Shown: positions 1 through 11,700 of the stretch, in pieces
How positions within the stretch are numbered: position 1 is the stretch's first letter
How the letters are laid out: each line of letters starts with the position of its first letter
Origin: Leuctra nigra
Taxonomy: Eukaryota > Arthropoda > Insecta > Plecoptera > Leuctridae
Reading direction: 5' to 3'
NCBI GenBank assembly: GCA_934045905.1
Contig: OW203762.1
Span: 19,748,345 to 19,812,344 of the forward strand
DNA length: 64,000 bases
Made by a program: the position numbers and the translations under genes
Notes under the pieces: generated by a model
Told to the model about the DNA's origin: nothing
The model's database searches: none
What the model saw: only the letters and a program-made list of their open reading frames with translations

Positions 1-606
1 TATCGTTAGTTTAGCTTAATGCCTTAACAGATCTTCGATCAATTTAAGACATGCCATCATCATTAACTGTTTCTTAAACAAAACATAAATGACAGCACCC
101 CTAAACAGTTATATTCCTAGCTACAAAATACTGAATATGATTAATATAAAAATAATCTTTCCTCAAGTTAGTCATTGCAAGTCCAACATTTCTCATTAAG
201 ACCTGAATTTAATATTTAAGCCAATCAGATGAATCACTACTACGAGCGATGCTTTTGATTGGATGGTTTCAATGGGAAACGTTATTGAGGTACTACTTGC
301 AAAATGCATTGCTAATTAAAAATGATTAACTTAATTACATAAAAAAAAAATCAAAATGCATAATTATCTTCTATCTTATAAATAATTCCACATGTACAAA
401 ATGTATAACTTTCACGATTGGATATCTAAGTATTCTTTTTAACAAAATTGTCATGTTAAACGTCAGTGAACTATAGTAGAAAGTTTGCATGTAACTAAAT
501 AAATAGAAATGACTGGACTGGACAAATTACATACTGTCTTACTACTGCTGTGGTATGATGAAATTGAGAATTGAGACGACTATGGCCACCGATTAGGGAT
601 GTACAA
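1..606 (-). other. 3' UTR/flank of gene B, truncated by the window edge
   Basis: Non-coding. It is homologous over most of its length to 22180-22766 behind gene A (shared blocks around GTATCGTTAG and AAACATAAATGACAGC). Its polyadenylation site must lie outside the window. Confidence 0.5.
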
Positions 607-726
607 CTATTGCTTCTGCGGGGTGGACCCAATAGGCGCCATGGCAGCAATGACCACGATGGCAACAGTCAGCAGAACGACGACAACAATGTAAACACCA
701 AGAAGCACTTTGCGTACAGTTGAGTG
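607..726 (-). CDS. FRRS1: Gene B exon 9: C-terminal membrane segment and stop
   Basis: 40 codons including TAG. HSTVRKVLLGVYIVVVVLL leads into the membrane run, and the protein ends TPQKQ. It is seven residues shorter than A. Confidence 0.88.
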   Translation of the reverse strand, partial: HSTVRKVLLGVYIVVVVLLTVAIVVIAAMAPIGSTPQKQ

Positions 727-3700
727 CTGAAACAAGGAAGGAAGCGATGTGTATAGGTAAGATATTAGGGATTTATATTTCTTTTCATTTTACGAATAAG
801 AATCAAGTAATGAAATTAATTGTTGATTGTACAGCCAGATGCTTGTATGTACAGATGACATCCATAGCAATCAATCGTCAGGGTCAAATATCTGAGATTC
901 AAACATAGAATGTCGGTAAAGAGTTTCCAGAAGTATTGAATCTTGGGGTTAATTCTTCCAGCTCGAATAGAGGACGTAGCGGCACTGAAGTTACTGAAGA
1001 GGCACTACAAATGTGTATACCATAAAGTTCTCCGACAATCAGAGAGTCCAGTACTCCACCGAAAGTATGGTCAAGCACCTAACTAGGGAAATCCTTAGAG
1101 TGTTGGTAGACATTTTGTTTTAATGTATCGGGTTCATTCTGATGATACAAATTCACTAATTCCGTTATCCAAAACTGTGTCACTTTTTCTACTTGTAAAG
1201 ACATTTTCACTGTAGATAATTTCAGCTATTCTGTTTTTGTCTCTCGTTCTCTTCATGATGACTGTTTAAAATAATACCGCTCAAGAACGTGTCTTACCGG
1301 AGCGTCCATTTTCCTGGGCCCCTGACTCTTCAGGGAACCCCGACGCGAGCCGAAGTCCTTCTGGGTGTACGCGCTCGTTTGTGCGCTGCTCATCTTCTCA
1401 CTTAGAAAGCCAAGGATCTGAAAACAAAGACAACATTCATTTAATTGTGCTCTCTCTTTCGAACAGATGTTAGTATTTCTTTAGACTCTTACGTAGTTAT
1501 TTATAAGAAAATAAGTTTAAACGGTAAGTCTATTTACCAAACGACGAGCTTTCTCCCAAAATGCAGCGAGTCCAACTGTATGTTATTTTTTACGCTCCTC
1601 AAATATTAGAAAATTTTCTTAGTATCATTCTTATATTGGAATTCTGGGTAAATCTTGAGATGGTTTAGGGACGATAGAGTTATACTTACAGACATTAACT
1701 TGTGATACTTACAGACGGTCTAATTTCATTTTTTGACATTGAATCTCGTGAATGTGTAATAATACTATGTACTACCTAGATTTAAAATATAATTGTAGCA
1801 TGTAGATGTTAATTTATTTTAATTTCAATACTATTAATTATGTACTAGGATACATGATTTAGTTCGATGTAACCTTTCCAGTTTCCACATACTCCACTGA
1901 ATGGTGTCAACCATAGGAGTCCCTTACATGTATGTACCTCTTTCAAATGTACTCATTGGATATGGAAATAAAACTGAACTGAACTGAACTGAACTTACAG
2001 ACATTGTCAGATGCATGCCAACGTGGAAGATGACGTAGCTGAAGATGATCCAATCCAACCAGCTCGGAACCTCGGCTTTCGAGAGTTTCGTGGCAAAGAA
2101 GATGGTCACAACTGAGGAAATAAGATTTGTTATAAGAAATATACTTTCACAGGAAATTTCACATCGAATACCATACCATTCAGTAGTATATTATCTAAAT
2201 AAAAAATAAAAAATCTGGAAATGACTTTTGTACCAAAAGCATTGATACACTTTGTTTTTCCTATGCTTGAACTCTCTACAGACCGAGACACCGTCAGTTG
2301 TTCTGTTAGGCCGAGAAAGACAACATGCAAGGTGAGCGCGCAATCAAGTCTTTCTCGGCCTAGCAGAACAACTGACTGTGGCTCCATCTGGTGAGAGTTC
2401 ATACAGTAAAAAAACAGACTGTAGTAATGGGAATTCTCGTCGGTGATCATAAATTTTGCTAATCGAAAACAACAAATTTGCTCTGTAATTGTCTACGAGA
2501 CATCTACAAAGCTACATATGTCCACTCACTGCCCAGAATGTGCGCTGCATTGCCGACCAGCCAGTGGAACCAGTTGAATATGTGACGTTTGGGCGATGTC
2601 GGGGCTGGTCGGAGAGCCGCCATGAACGGCTGGACGAACGCCAAGATGGTGGTGCATGTGCCCAAGATGGCGTGCGGATTGTTGGCGGACGACCAGCCAT
2701 TAATCTCGATGAAGATCAAGATGAAGGCGGTCATCGTCAACGTCCAAGTTGTCACCATGCAAACGCGATGCCACTGAAACACACAGATTTGTTGTTTGTG
2801 AAGGTGATGATAATGGATGTGAGGAGACGACAAAACTAATCAAGAAGTGTTTCATTACAGGAGTTACGTTATTGGCTTGCAATTTTTTCCAAATAATGTT
2901 AACATTATTGCTGTACGGAAAATAGATCTTAAAATTTGTTTAGGTGCATTCACACGGCCGTTCCAAACTTCCCAAGTTTGCCGAAGTTCGAATCGCCGTT
3001 CCAAAAACTCTCGTGTGAACTATGAAAGTTTGGAACTCAATCTTCGCAGTTCGAATCTTGTCATGGTTCACACATGGAGTTTTTGGAACGGCGATTCGGC
3101 ACTTTGGCAAACTTGGGAAGTTTGGAACGGCCGTGTGAATCCACCTTTTGAAGCGTAAATTGATGCACAAATATAAATTATATTTTGCGTCATCTTTTAA
3201 GACAAGTTGCAATGACCTCATTATCCACTGGTATTCTTAAGTCATTACTCATTAGTGAACCAAAACCTATATAGACTGGGATAGGTTTATAAGAAATGTG
3301 TCTCCTTCTCATGAGTGGTGCACCAGGGTGTTAAAAGCTGCCAACAAAGATATTCCTACTCAGAAAAACATGCTGCATCCGAAAACCATTGTTGGCACTT
3401 TTAATTTTGTGTTTTTACCCCCCCCCCCCCCCCCACGCCCCCCAAAAGAAAAAACCCTCCCCCAAAGACAATTTATTCCATTCTGACCATTTCTTCCATC
3501 CATTCTGAAGATAGGTCCAAAAAGTACAAAAAAATTGCAACCAGTCGATCAACTTGATACGACGAGGTTTCAGATGAAGCAGGTGGTATTACCCCGGCTG
3601 ATAGACAACTTAAGACGGCTGGGTAATGAGTTTGACCTTGAAGAGTTTTTTAATCGATTTTTATCAATATATTTTCCAATGTTATTGTTAAAAAGATAAG

Positions 3701-6700
3701 GCTTTGTACTTACGAGTATTCAGAACAGTTCAATTAAGAACATAGCTTGTTATGGTTTATTAGATTTACTTTGCCCTTCAGATGTTTAGTGCCCGAAAAT
3801 TAGTAAAATTATGGCACTATGGTCGGTGACAGGCTAAGTTGAACCCGCGCTAGTATGGGCCGGCCTATACCTGGCAATGCTAAACAAGGTTTAACTTAGC
3901 CTGTCCCCGACCTTATACATCTGTTGGACAAAATAAAACTAATAACTTATTCCAAACTATGAAATTATTTTCATTGAACAGGGGTGGGATTACATAAAAT
4001 GAGAACTATCTTGTCACGGTGACAAGCTTCTCATCTCAATGTTATTCACGGCCTTCTAGGGTCTTGTCACCGTGATAAGTAAGTTATCATTTTATGTGAT
4101 CGCACCCCTGTTCTGCATACTCGTACAAAGCCCTATTTTGTTAACAACTACATTGATAAAAGATATTGATAAAAACGATTAAAAACCTTTTCAATGCCAC
4201 GTTCACTATTCCGGGTATGGAGGGTTACAGCTAGTTTCCTCGAATAAAGATTTGTTACTTACTACGAACCACTGGTCTTTGCCAAACATCTTGCTGCCCA
4301 CAAACGTCTGTTTGTAATACCGGGCGAGGAACATGCCGATACTGGCGGCTCCGATCCAGGCTGTGATCATGAATGCCGCATGAAGACGGAGCAGCACTTT
4401 CGACCTAGGGACGACATCGCCTCCGACAGACAGCAGTATCGCCTCGCTGCTTGCGGCTTGGGATATATGTTGAGCGACGACACCTCCGGATGCTGCAACA
4501 CGAGATGACAATCAGCACACATACTTGCGTTATTCACTATTGATTCGTCATTGACACTAGTCACAAGTTTTATCACGGACTTAAACTTTCACTAGTAACT
4601 AGTCATATCACGGACTAAAACTTTCATTGTGTAAGTACACACTCTTGCCCCCACATTGTCTAAGTACACACTATCTTGCCCCCACATTGTCTAAGTACAC
4701 ACTCTTGCCCCCACATTGTCTAAGTACACACTCTTGCCCCCACATTGTCTAAGTACACACTCTTGCCCCCACATTGTCCAAGTACACACTCTTGTCCCCA
4801 CATTGTCTAAGTACACACTCTTGCCCCCACATTGTCTAAGTACACACTCTTGTCCCCACATTGTCTAAGTACACACTCTTGCCCCCACATTGTCTAAGTA
4901 CACACTCTTGCCCCCACATTGTCTAAGTACACACTCTTGCCCCCACATTGTCCAAGTACACACTCTTGTCCCCACATTGTCTAAGTACACACTCTTGCCC
5001 CCACATTGTCTAAGTACACACTCTTGTCCCCACATTGTCTAAGTACACACTCTTGTCCCCACATTGTCTAAGTACACACTCTTGCCCCCACATTGTCTAA
5101 GTACACACTCTTGCCCCCAAATTGTCTAAGTACACACTCTTGCCCCCTCACACTATAGCAATAGTCTGCGATGAGTGTATTCTAATAGATACTCACTTGG
5201 TCCTCGAGCCAGCAGCAAATAGTATGGAGTGTTGTCGAGATCGAATGTGATACCGTTGTGTGTTGTTTGTGGCTGACGAGTAAACTGACAGTGGACGTCC
5301 CCGTTTATTGCTTCGGCTAATATCAGTTCCACTCCATCCTAAATAAAAACAAAAATATCAATTTTATTATGCCAATGCTCAGCCACAAGAGAATTCCATT
5401 TGATCATGCCAATGCTCCACCACAAGGGAATTCCATTTGATTATGCCAATGCTCAACCACAAGAGAATTCCATTTGATAATGCCAATGCTCAACCACAAG
5501 AGAATTCCATTTGATTATGCCAATGCTCAACCACAAGAGAATTCCATTTGATTATGCCAATGCTCAACCACAAGAGAATTCCATTTGTTTCTGTCAATGC
5601 TCAACCACAAGAGAATTCCACTTGATTATGCCAATGCTCAACCACAAGAGAATTCCATTTGATTATGACAATGCTCAACCACAAGAGAATTCCATTTGTT
5701 TATCAATGCTGAACCACAAGAGAATTCCATTTGATTATCAATGCTGAACCACAAGAGAATTCCATTTGATTATCAATGCTCAACCACAAGAGAATTCCAT
5801 TTGATTATCAACGCTCATCCACAAGAGAATTCCATTTATTTATACCAATGCTCAACCACAACAAAATTCCATCACTTTTAGATTGTAGGTACAAAATGTA
5901 TGATTTGTATAAGCTAATTAGGTATTTTTACCCATTTCTGTTTATTCAGCGAGTAAATATTGTAACAATTAAAAAAATAACTACCTAATTGAGCGAGCGT
6001 AGCGAGCGTCACCACGGTACTCTTATGGCACTTTCTCTGTGTGTTTGTTTGTTTGTTTTTTTGTATTTTTTTTGTGGTCACAGCCCAGGTCAAACCGCTC
6101 ATGCAATCGATCTGAAATTTTGTACACATACTATCGTACTCTATGCGGTCCCTGGGATCGTTTTTGAACGGGCTCCCGTGATTGGTTCAAATTTAAAAAA
6201 AATTATCTTTCGATTGGTTGCTTCAATCAATTTGAAATTTAGCAAAAACATTGCAACCAACATTGTACCCAATCGTAAAAACTTTCAGCCAAATCCTCCT
6301 ATTGGTTCAAATTTAAAACCATTATTCATGTGATTTTTGACATTTAAACTAGAACAGATTGACCGATCAACTTAAAACTTCGCGTGGTCATTGGTACCAA
6401 CATTTTAGGTATTTTTGCCAATTTTCAGTCTAATCTGTAGTTATTTTCAAAAGTTTTGTCATTTTAAGGTCATTTTATTCCATAATCTTGAAAAATGTAT
6501 ACTAAATTGTCATCCCTGCCTTCTTTAAGCTTCTGTTCCAAGGCAAGGCCTGTAGAGCAGCCAAGCTATCCACAATGTACAGTAAAATGAAAGCATTTTT
6601 GAGCTAGCGCATAAAATCGGATGCAGTACGAAGGCCAAATCCTCTAATTGGTTTTAGTTTAAATAATGTCTTCTGATTGGTCGACAATAAAAATGTTCAC

Positions 6701-8683
6701 ATTAAGTTCAAATTTTGCATGGTGATCAAGACCAACTTAATATTAAATTTTACATATTGTAAGCCCAATCAGTCAAGTATTAATTGTAATTTTACGAGTT
6801 TAGTATGGATGTCACAAGAGATTTCTGGAGAAGGTATGTAGGTAAGACTTCACGACACAATGGATCTGTTATTCATCCAGAGTATTATGGAGATTGAAAA
6901 ATTGCAGAGAAAATCTTCTTGTGCCGTGTCGTGCATCGTTACTATGGGGATGTTGCATGTTCTGTGCTCGCTCATCAACGCGTTACACTGAGCGTTTTCC
7001 TAGTTAATATAATACACATTTTGAGATAAGAAAATTATTACAAAAATAAAATATGATGGAACTACCAGAGGCAGAAAGGTAATTTTTACAGAAACCGCAT
7101 TAAAAATAATAAATGTCATACAAATTGGAATGTCGTTTATGGATCACCGAAGAATAATTCATTGAGATTTTATACATAACAAGTAAAATCTAATAAGTAT
7201 GAAGTTCAGACTTGTATTTTGCCTATAGTATTGCCTGAAAACTATTTCAGGTTGTGAAGGTATTTCCTCATGGAATTGAAATGAAAGCAAAATGATTCTT
7301 AACATTCATACTCACCATTGCTAGTACTTGATTACCCTGGGCAGCAGAAGGGGGACCAATATTCCAAGAAGTTTCAAGTCTAGGAGTGCCGAAGACATCC
7401 ACGCACTGCGCCACGCTATCATCGCCCTGAAGAAACAAAAACACAATAATCAATACCCACGTTATCTCTTGTTGACTTGGCACTGGCACAATTATTTAGT
7501 ACCACTGCTTTTCAGTGTTCCATATTTAGATTTCAGATTCAGATTTTTTAGATTGGTTTAGGATGGTAGACTTGCTGTTTTTACACTGAGTTCCCTTTTT
7601 TGGGGATATAAAAAAATACTATACAATCGTTATATATATTTTTTCGGGGGCTTAACGTCGCACTGTTCTGCAGCGAGGCTAATGGCGACGGATGAATGAT
7701 TATGATGATGATTGGGAGATGATGGGGAAGAGTATGTAAGGATGGAAGGTGGGAAGGAGGCAGTCGTGGCCTATTAGTAGGGTACCTTCCCAACATTTGC
7801 CTGTCGACTGAGGGATACTATACGATAAAACCCCAGTCAGCGGGAATCAAACCCGGGCCTCCGGAATACAAGTTCAGATAAGGGCTGAGTAGTGAGCGTG
7901 GCATTGAATAGTTTTTTAATCGATTTTTATCAATATCTTTTACCAATGTAATTGTTAACAAAATAAGGCATTGTACGCGTCTTCAGAACTGTTCAATGAA
8001 AAAAATGTCATAGCTTGGAATAAGTTATTAGTTTTATTTTGTCCAGCAGATGTTTATAGTACCATAATTTTACTAATTTTCGGGCACTAAACATCTGTAG
8101 GACAAAGTAAATCTAATAAACCCGTCCAATCTATGAAATTATTTTCATTGAACAGTTCTGAAGACGCGTACAATGCCTTATTTTGTCAACAATTACATTG
8201 GTAAAAGATATTGATAAAAATCGATTAAAAAAACTCTTCAAGGTCAAACTCACTACCCAGCCGTCTTAACTCTTACCATCTTGTCATCAGCGGAGAGTCC
8301 AAATGCGACATAAGTGATTCCCGCAAAGAACGCCATGGTGCCGTACATCTCGAAGACGTACTCCGTGTCTGTATGATCCACTGTCCCCATGATGTCGCAT
8401 GTGTCAGTGTCAATGCATCCCGCAGGCACGCCGAAGCAGGTCTTTGTTCCTTCTCCGCAGCCCACAGCCATTTCAATCATAGCGGCCTTTTTCTGTGAAC
8501 AATGCCAGCAACAATGAGCGTACGAGAACCAACACTCGGATTTAAATGATCAATCCAATTTCTGGGATGATTTAAAAAGTGCTCGTTTTCTTGTAAATGA
8601 TTTTTTTTAAGTAGGTATTTCTTAAATTTTCTCAATACAGCATTCCCAGAAATAAAAATATAATAATTAGTAAGTAAGGAAGG

Positions 8684-8732
<49 letters not shown>

Positions 8733-11700
8733 TAAGTAAGTAAGAAAGCAGGTAAGCAGCGAAATACGCCACTACTGATTTTAACTTCTCGTATAGACCT
8801 AAATTAATAAAATATTTCCAAACTCCCAGTGAACACAGGTCGTCCCAGGGACAGACTATTTTTAGGATATCCTAGCCTAAAGTAGGACATCCTACTAGGA
8901 TGTCCTGGGTACCTCCCTGGGATATCCTAATAAAGGAAGAAGATCCTTTTTTAGGAACATTCTTCCTAAATTAGGCAATTGCCTTTTTTAGGAAGAATTG
9001 TCCTAAAAATGGCTGCTACTGAAATCCTATTTTAGGACAATTCTTCCTAAATTAGGCAATTGCCTTTTTTAGGAAGAATTGTCCTAAAAATGGCTGCTAT
9101 TGAAATATTTTTAAAAGTTTCTACAACTGTCAACAGAGTACTCTGCCCTTCGACTTCACAATATAGATTTTTAATTTCAGCATATCTCTTTATCGTTTGT
9201 TTTTAAGTAAGTTATATTATTTCCAAAATCTGCCAAGAATTATAAGACCCATAAAAAACACTCCGTGTAAAAATACCCGCCAAGTCTCTTCAACTATAAA
9301 AAAATAGAAGAAATCTAAAAATTCAACACTGAAAAGAAGTGATATCAAAAAATGAGCCAAGTCAAAACTTAATTTTAAAAACCAAAATATACTTGGCGCA
9401 TCGTGTATATACATAGTATAGAAGCATATGCCAAAAATTAAATGTACCTAAATATATATAATATACCTATAATGCCCTTAAAAACGATGCGCCAAGTATA
9501 TTTTGGTTTTTAAAATTAAGTTTTGACTTGGCTCATTTTTTGATATCACTTCTTTTCAGTGTTGAATTTTTAGATTTCTTCTATTTTTTTATAGTTGAAG
9601 AGACTTGGCGGGTATTTTTACACGGAGTGTTTTTTATGGGGATATCACTTATTTTTTTAGTTTATTTACACAACTTGTAACACACATCGGAGCAACAATG
9701 ACCAATTACTTTTAAAAAATACGCCATTTCCGAATTGGTTAATACGAAAAATTGTGTTTGGTGCTCAATATACCTAAGCTTAAAGTGATATTCCATGAAG
9801 AATTGCGCAAGCTTCGTTACAATCAGTCCAGCCGTTTTCGAGATATGGTATCATTTCCGGTTTTCAAAATGGCGACTAAAATTACTGCCACATAGAATTT
9901 ATTTCTATAATGTTATGTATCATTATAAGCCTTCTGAATATGTAGTTATTGTAGTGAGAGGTCATTTAAATCTAGTTCTTCATTTTCATGACGTCATTTC
10001 CGGTTTCGGTAATAGTACATCTCTACTTTAACTATTGATATTCCATAATGATGACCGTCTGAATCATTTGGCGCTGGTTTAATTCCTAACGGTCTAGCTG
10101 TTTTCGAGATAATACGTCACTTCCGGTTTCAAAATGGCGGCTTCCTGTTGGTTTTATAAAAAGGCACCTCAGACGCCAAAAGTGCACATGTGGTGAAAAT
10201 TTCAGATCGATCGGCTCAGCCGTTTAGGCTGTGGCGGTGATTGCGGTGTTTCCTGATATCATCATCATCATCATCAGATCAAGATAGGTTTTAAAAGGGG
10301 TGTAATTTCACGTTTTTCACGGCCCTCTAGCTCGCAAACGGCATAACATATTGTTCCCTAATTTGGTATATGTATTGGGGTGGGCCATAGCTCGAAATTA
10401 AGATATATCGCAACAATGTGAGATTTTCTAATTTTAAGATCCAGTAGGCCGAAAATGCCGTGTTGTTGCTTACAGTAAAAGTGGTTGGTCTGCTCCTCAG
10501 TTTATTATGCATATACGGTATGTTGAGTGAGTGTGAGTGTACGGTACGACTTGGCTGGGTGGAGCGACCGCTCCACTAGATATTATAACAAAAAGAGACA
10601 TGTCCTATTGGATGATAGGAAAAATGTGTATTTCTTTTATTTTGTACTGGAACCTAAGTTGTCACCTTGGAGTCGGAGCCATATTTTTTGGATGCAAACA
10701 TTGATAACTGAATTAATGAATATGAATAATGCGAATCGTGCGAATTGGTGTCTGTGCAAATAGAACCTGTCTATTAAATATGGCAATTGCATCCCAATAG
10801 GGGAAAATTATCTTCCATAGGAAATCTAGCGGAGCAATCGCTCCACGCCAGCCAAGTCGTACGGCGCGCGCACACTCTCATATAAAGGCTGGAGCAAACC
10901 CACTTTTACTGTAAGCATCAAAGTGGCATTTTCGGCCTACTGGATCTTAAAATTGGGGAATCTCACATTGTTGGAAAATATCTCAATTTCGAGCTATGGC
11001 CCACCCTACAACATATACCAAATTAGGGAACAATAGGTTACACCCTTTGCGAGCTAGAGGGCCGTGAAAACCGTGTTTTAGGGCGGTTTTCATAATAATA
11101 ATAATAATAATCTCAGTAGTAGTCTCCTGGAATTCAAATCCGGTAACAAAGCCACAGCCTAAACGGCTGAACCGATTGATCTCACATTTTTACCACGTGT
11201 GCACTTTTGGCGTCTGATTTAACCTTCACCCATGAATTTTTTGTGCCGCCATTTTGAAACCGGAAGTGACGTCATATCTCGTAAACAGCTAGACCGATCG
11301 GAACGAAATTTTCGCCAAACGATTCAGACGGTCAACTATATGGATTATCAGTAGCAAAAAATAAACATTATGTTAATGAAACCGGAAATGACGTCATAAA
11401 ATTTGAAATACATCGATTGGCATTTCGGCAACAAAGATTGATCCGATTATTTTGATATTTTTAAAACGTATGTACTTTTGATATCTCATTTGACTTATTA
11501 TAAAACCAACCGGAAGCCGCCATTTTGAAACCGGAAGTGACATCATATGTCAATAACGGCTAAATAGATTTGAACGAAAACAGCGCTAAACAATTTAGAC
11601 GGTCAACTTTATGTATTATCATTAATAATATTTGCAGTTTCCCATACCGAAACCGGAAATGACGTCACACATTTTAAAAATCTCACAAATTTACATTTTG

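Larger units (their letters stand above)
3613..4212. mobile_element. Palindromic MITE (family M1) carrying two nested MITEs
   Basis: The arms match the intact copy at 7885-8261 (ends like CTGGGTAATGAG; inner TTTTTTAATCGATTTTTATC). Two other foldback sequences interrupt it at 3821-3912 and 3981-4110. It sits in intron 5 of gene B, about 50 bp from the donor of exon 5. Confidence 0.75.

Noticed and set aside
2489..2839. Plus-strand ORF over B exon 6 (and its counterpart at 24525-24827) as an antisense gene
   Set aside because: It is the shadow of conserved b561 codons on the other strand; the minus-strand translation has the family motifs.
3411..3434. Poly-C tract as a functional G-quadruplex site
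   Set aside because: Homopolymer runs (also near 36549 and 40898) are common in such introns and their lengths may be sequencing artefacts.
4625..5150. Direct repeats of 29 bp resembling a CRISPR array
   Set aside because: The units are contiguous with no unique spacers, and the context is an animal intron; it is a minisatellite.
5511..5988. ORFs of 70-78 codons with repeated NHKRIPFDY residues
   Set aside because: They are translations of the 37-bp minisatellite and sit in an intron of gene B.
5989..6333. ORF beginning SERSERHHG
   Set aside because: The frame lies inside a repeat element found three times with different interiors; the reading frame is not kept among copies.
10527..10763. 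78-codon ORF in the centre of the large foldback as a transposase remnant
   Set aside because: No transposase motif; it spans the arm-centre boundary and looks like chance.
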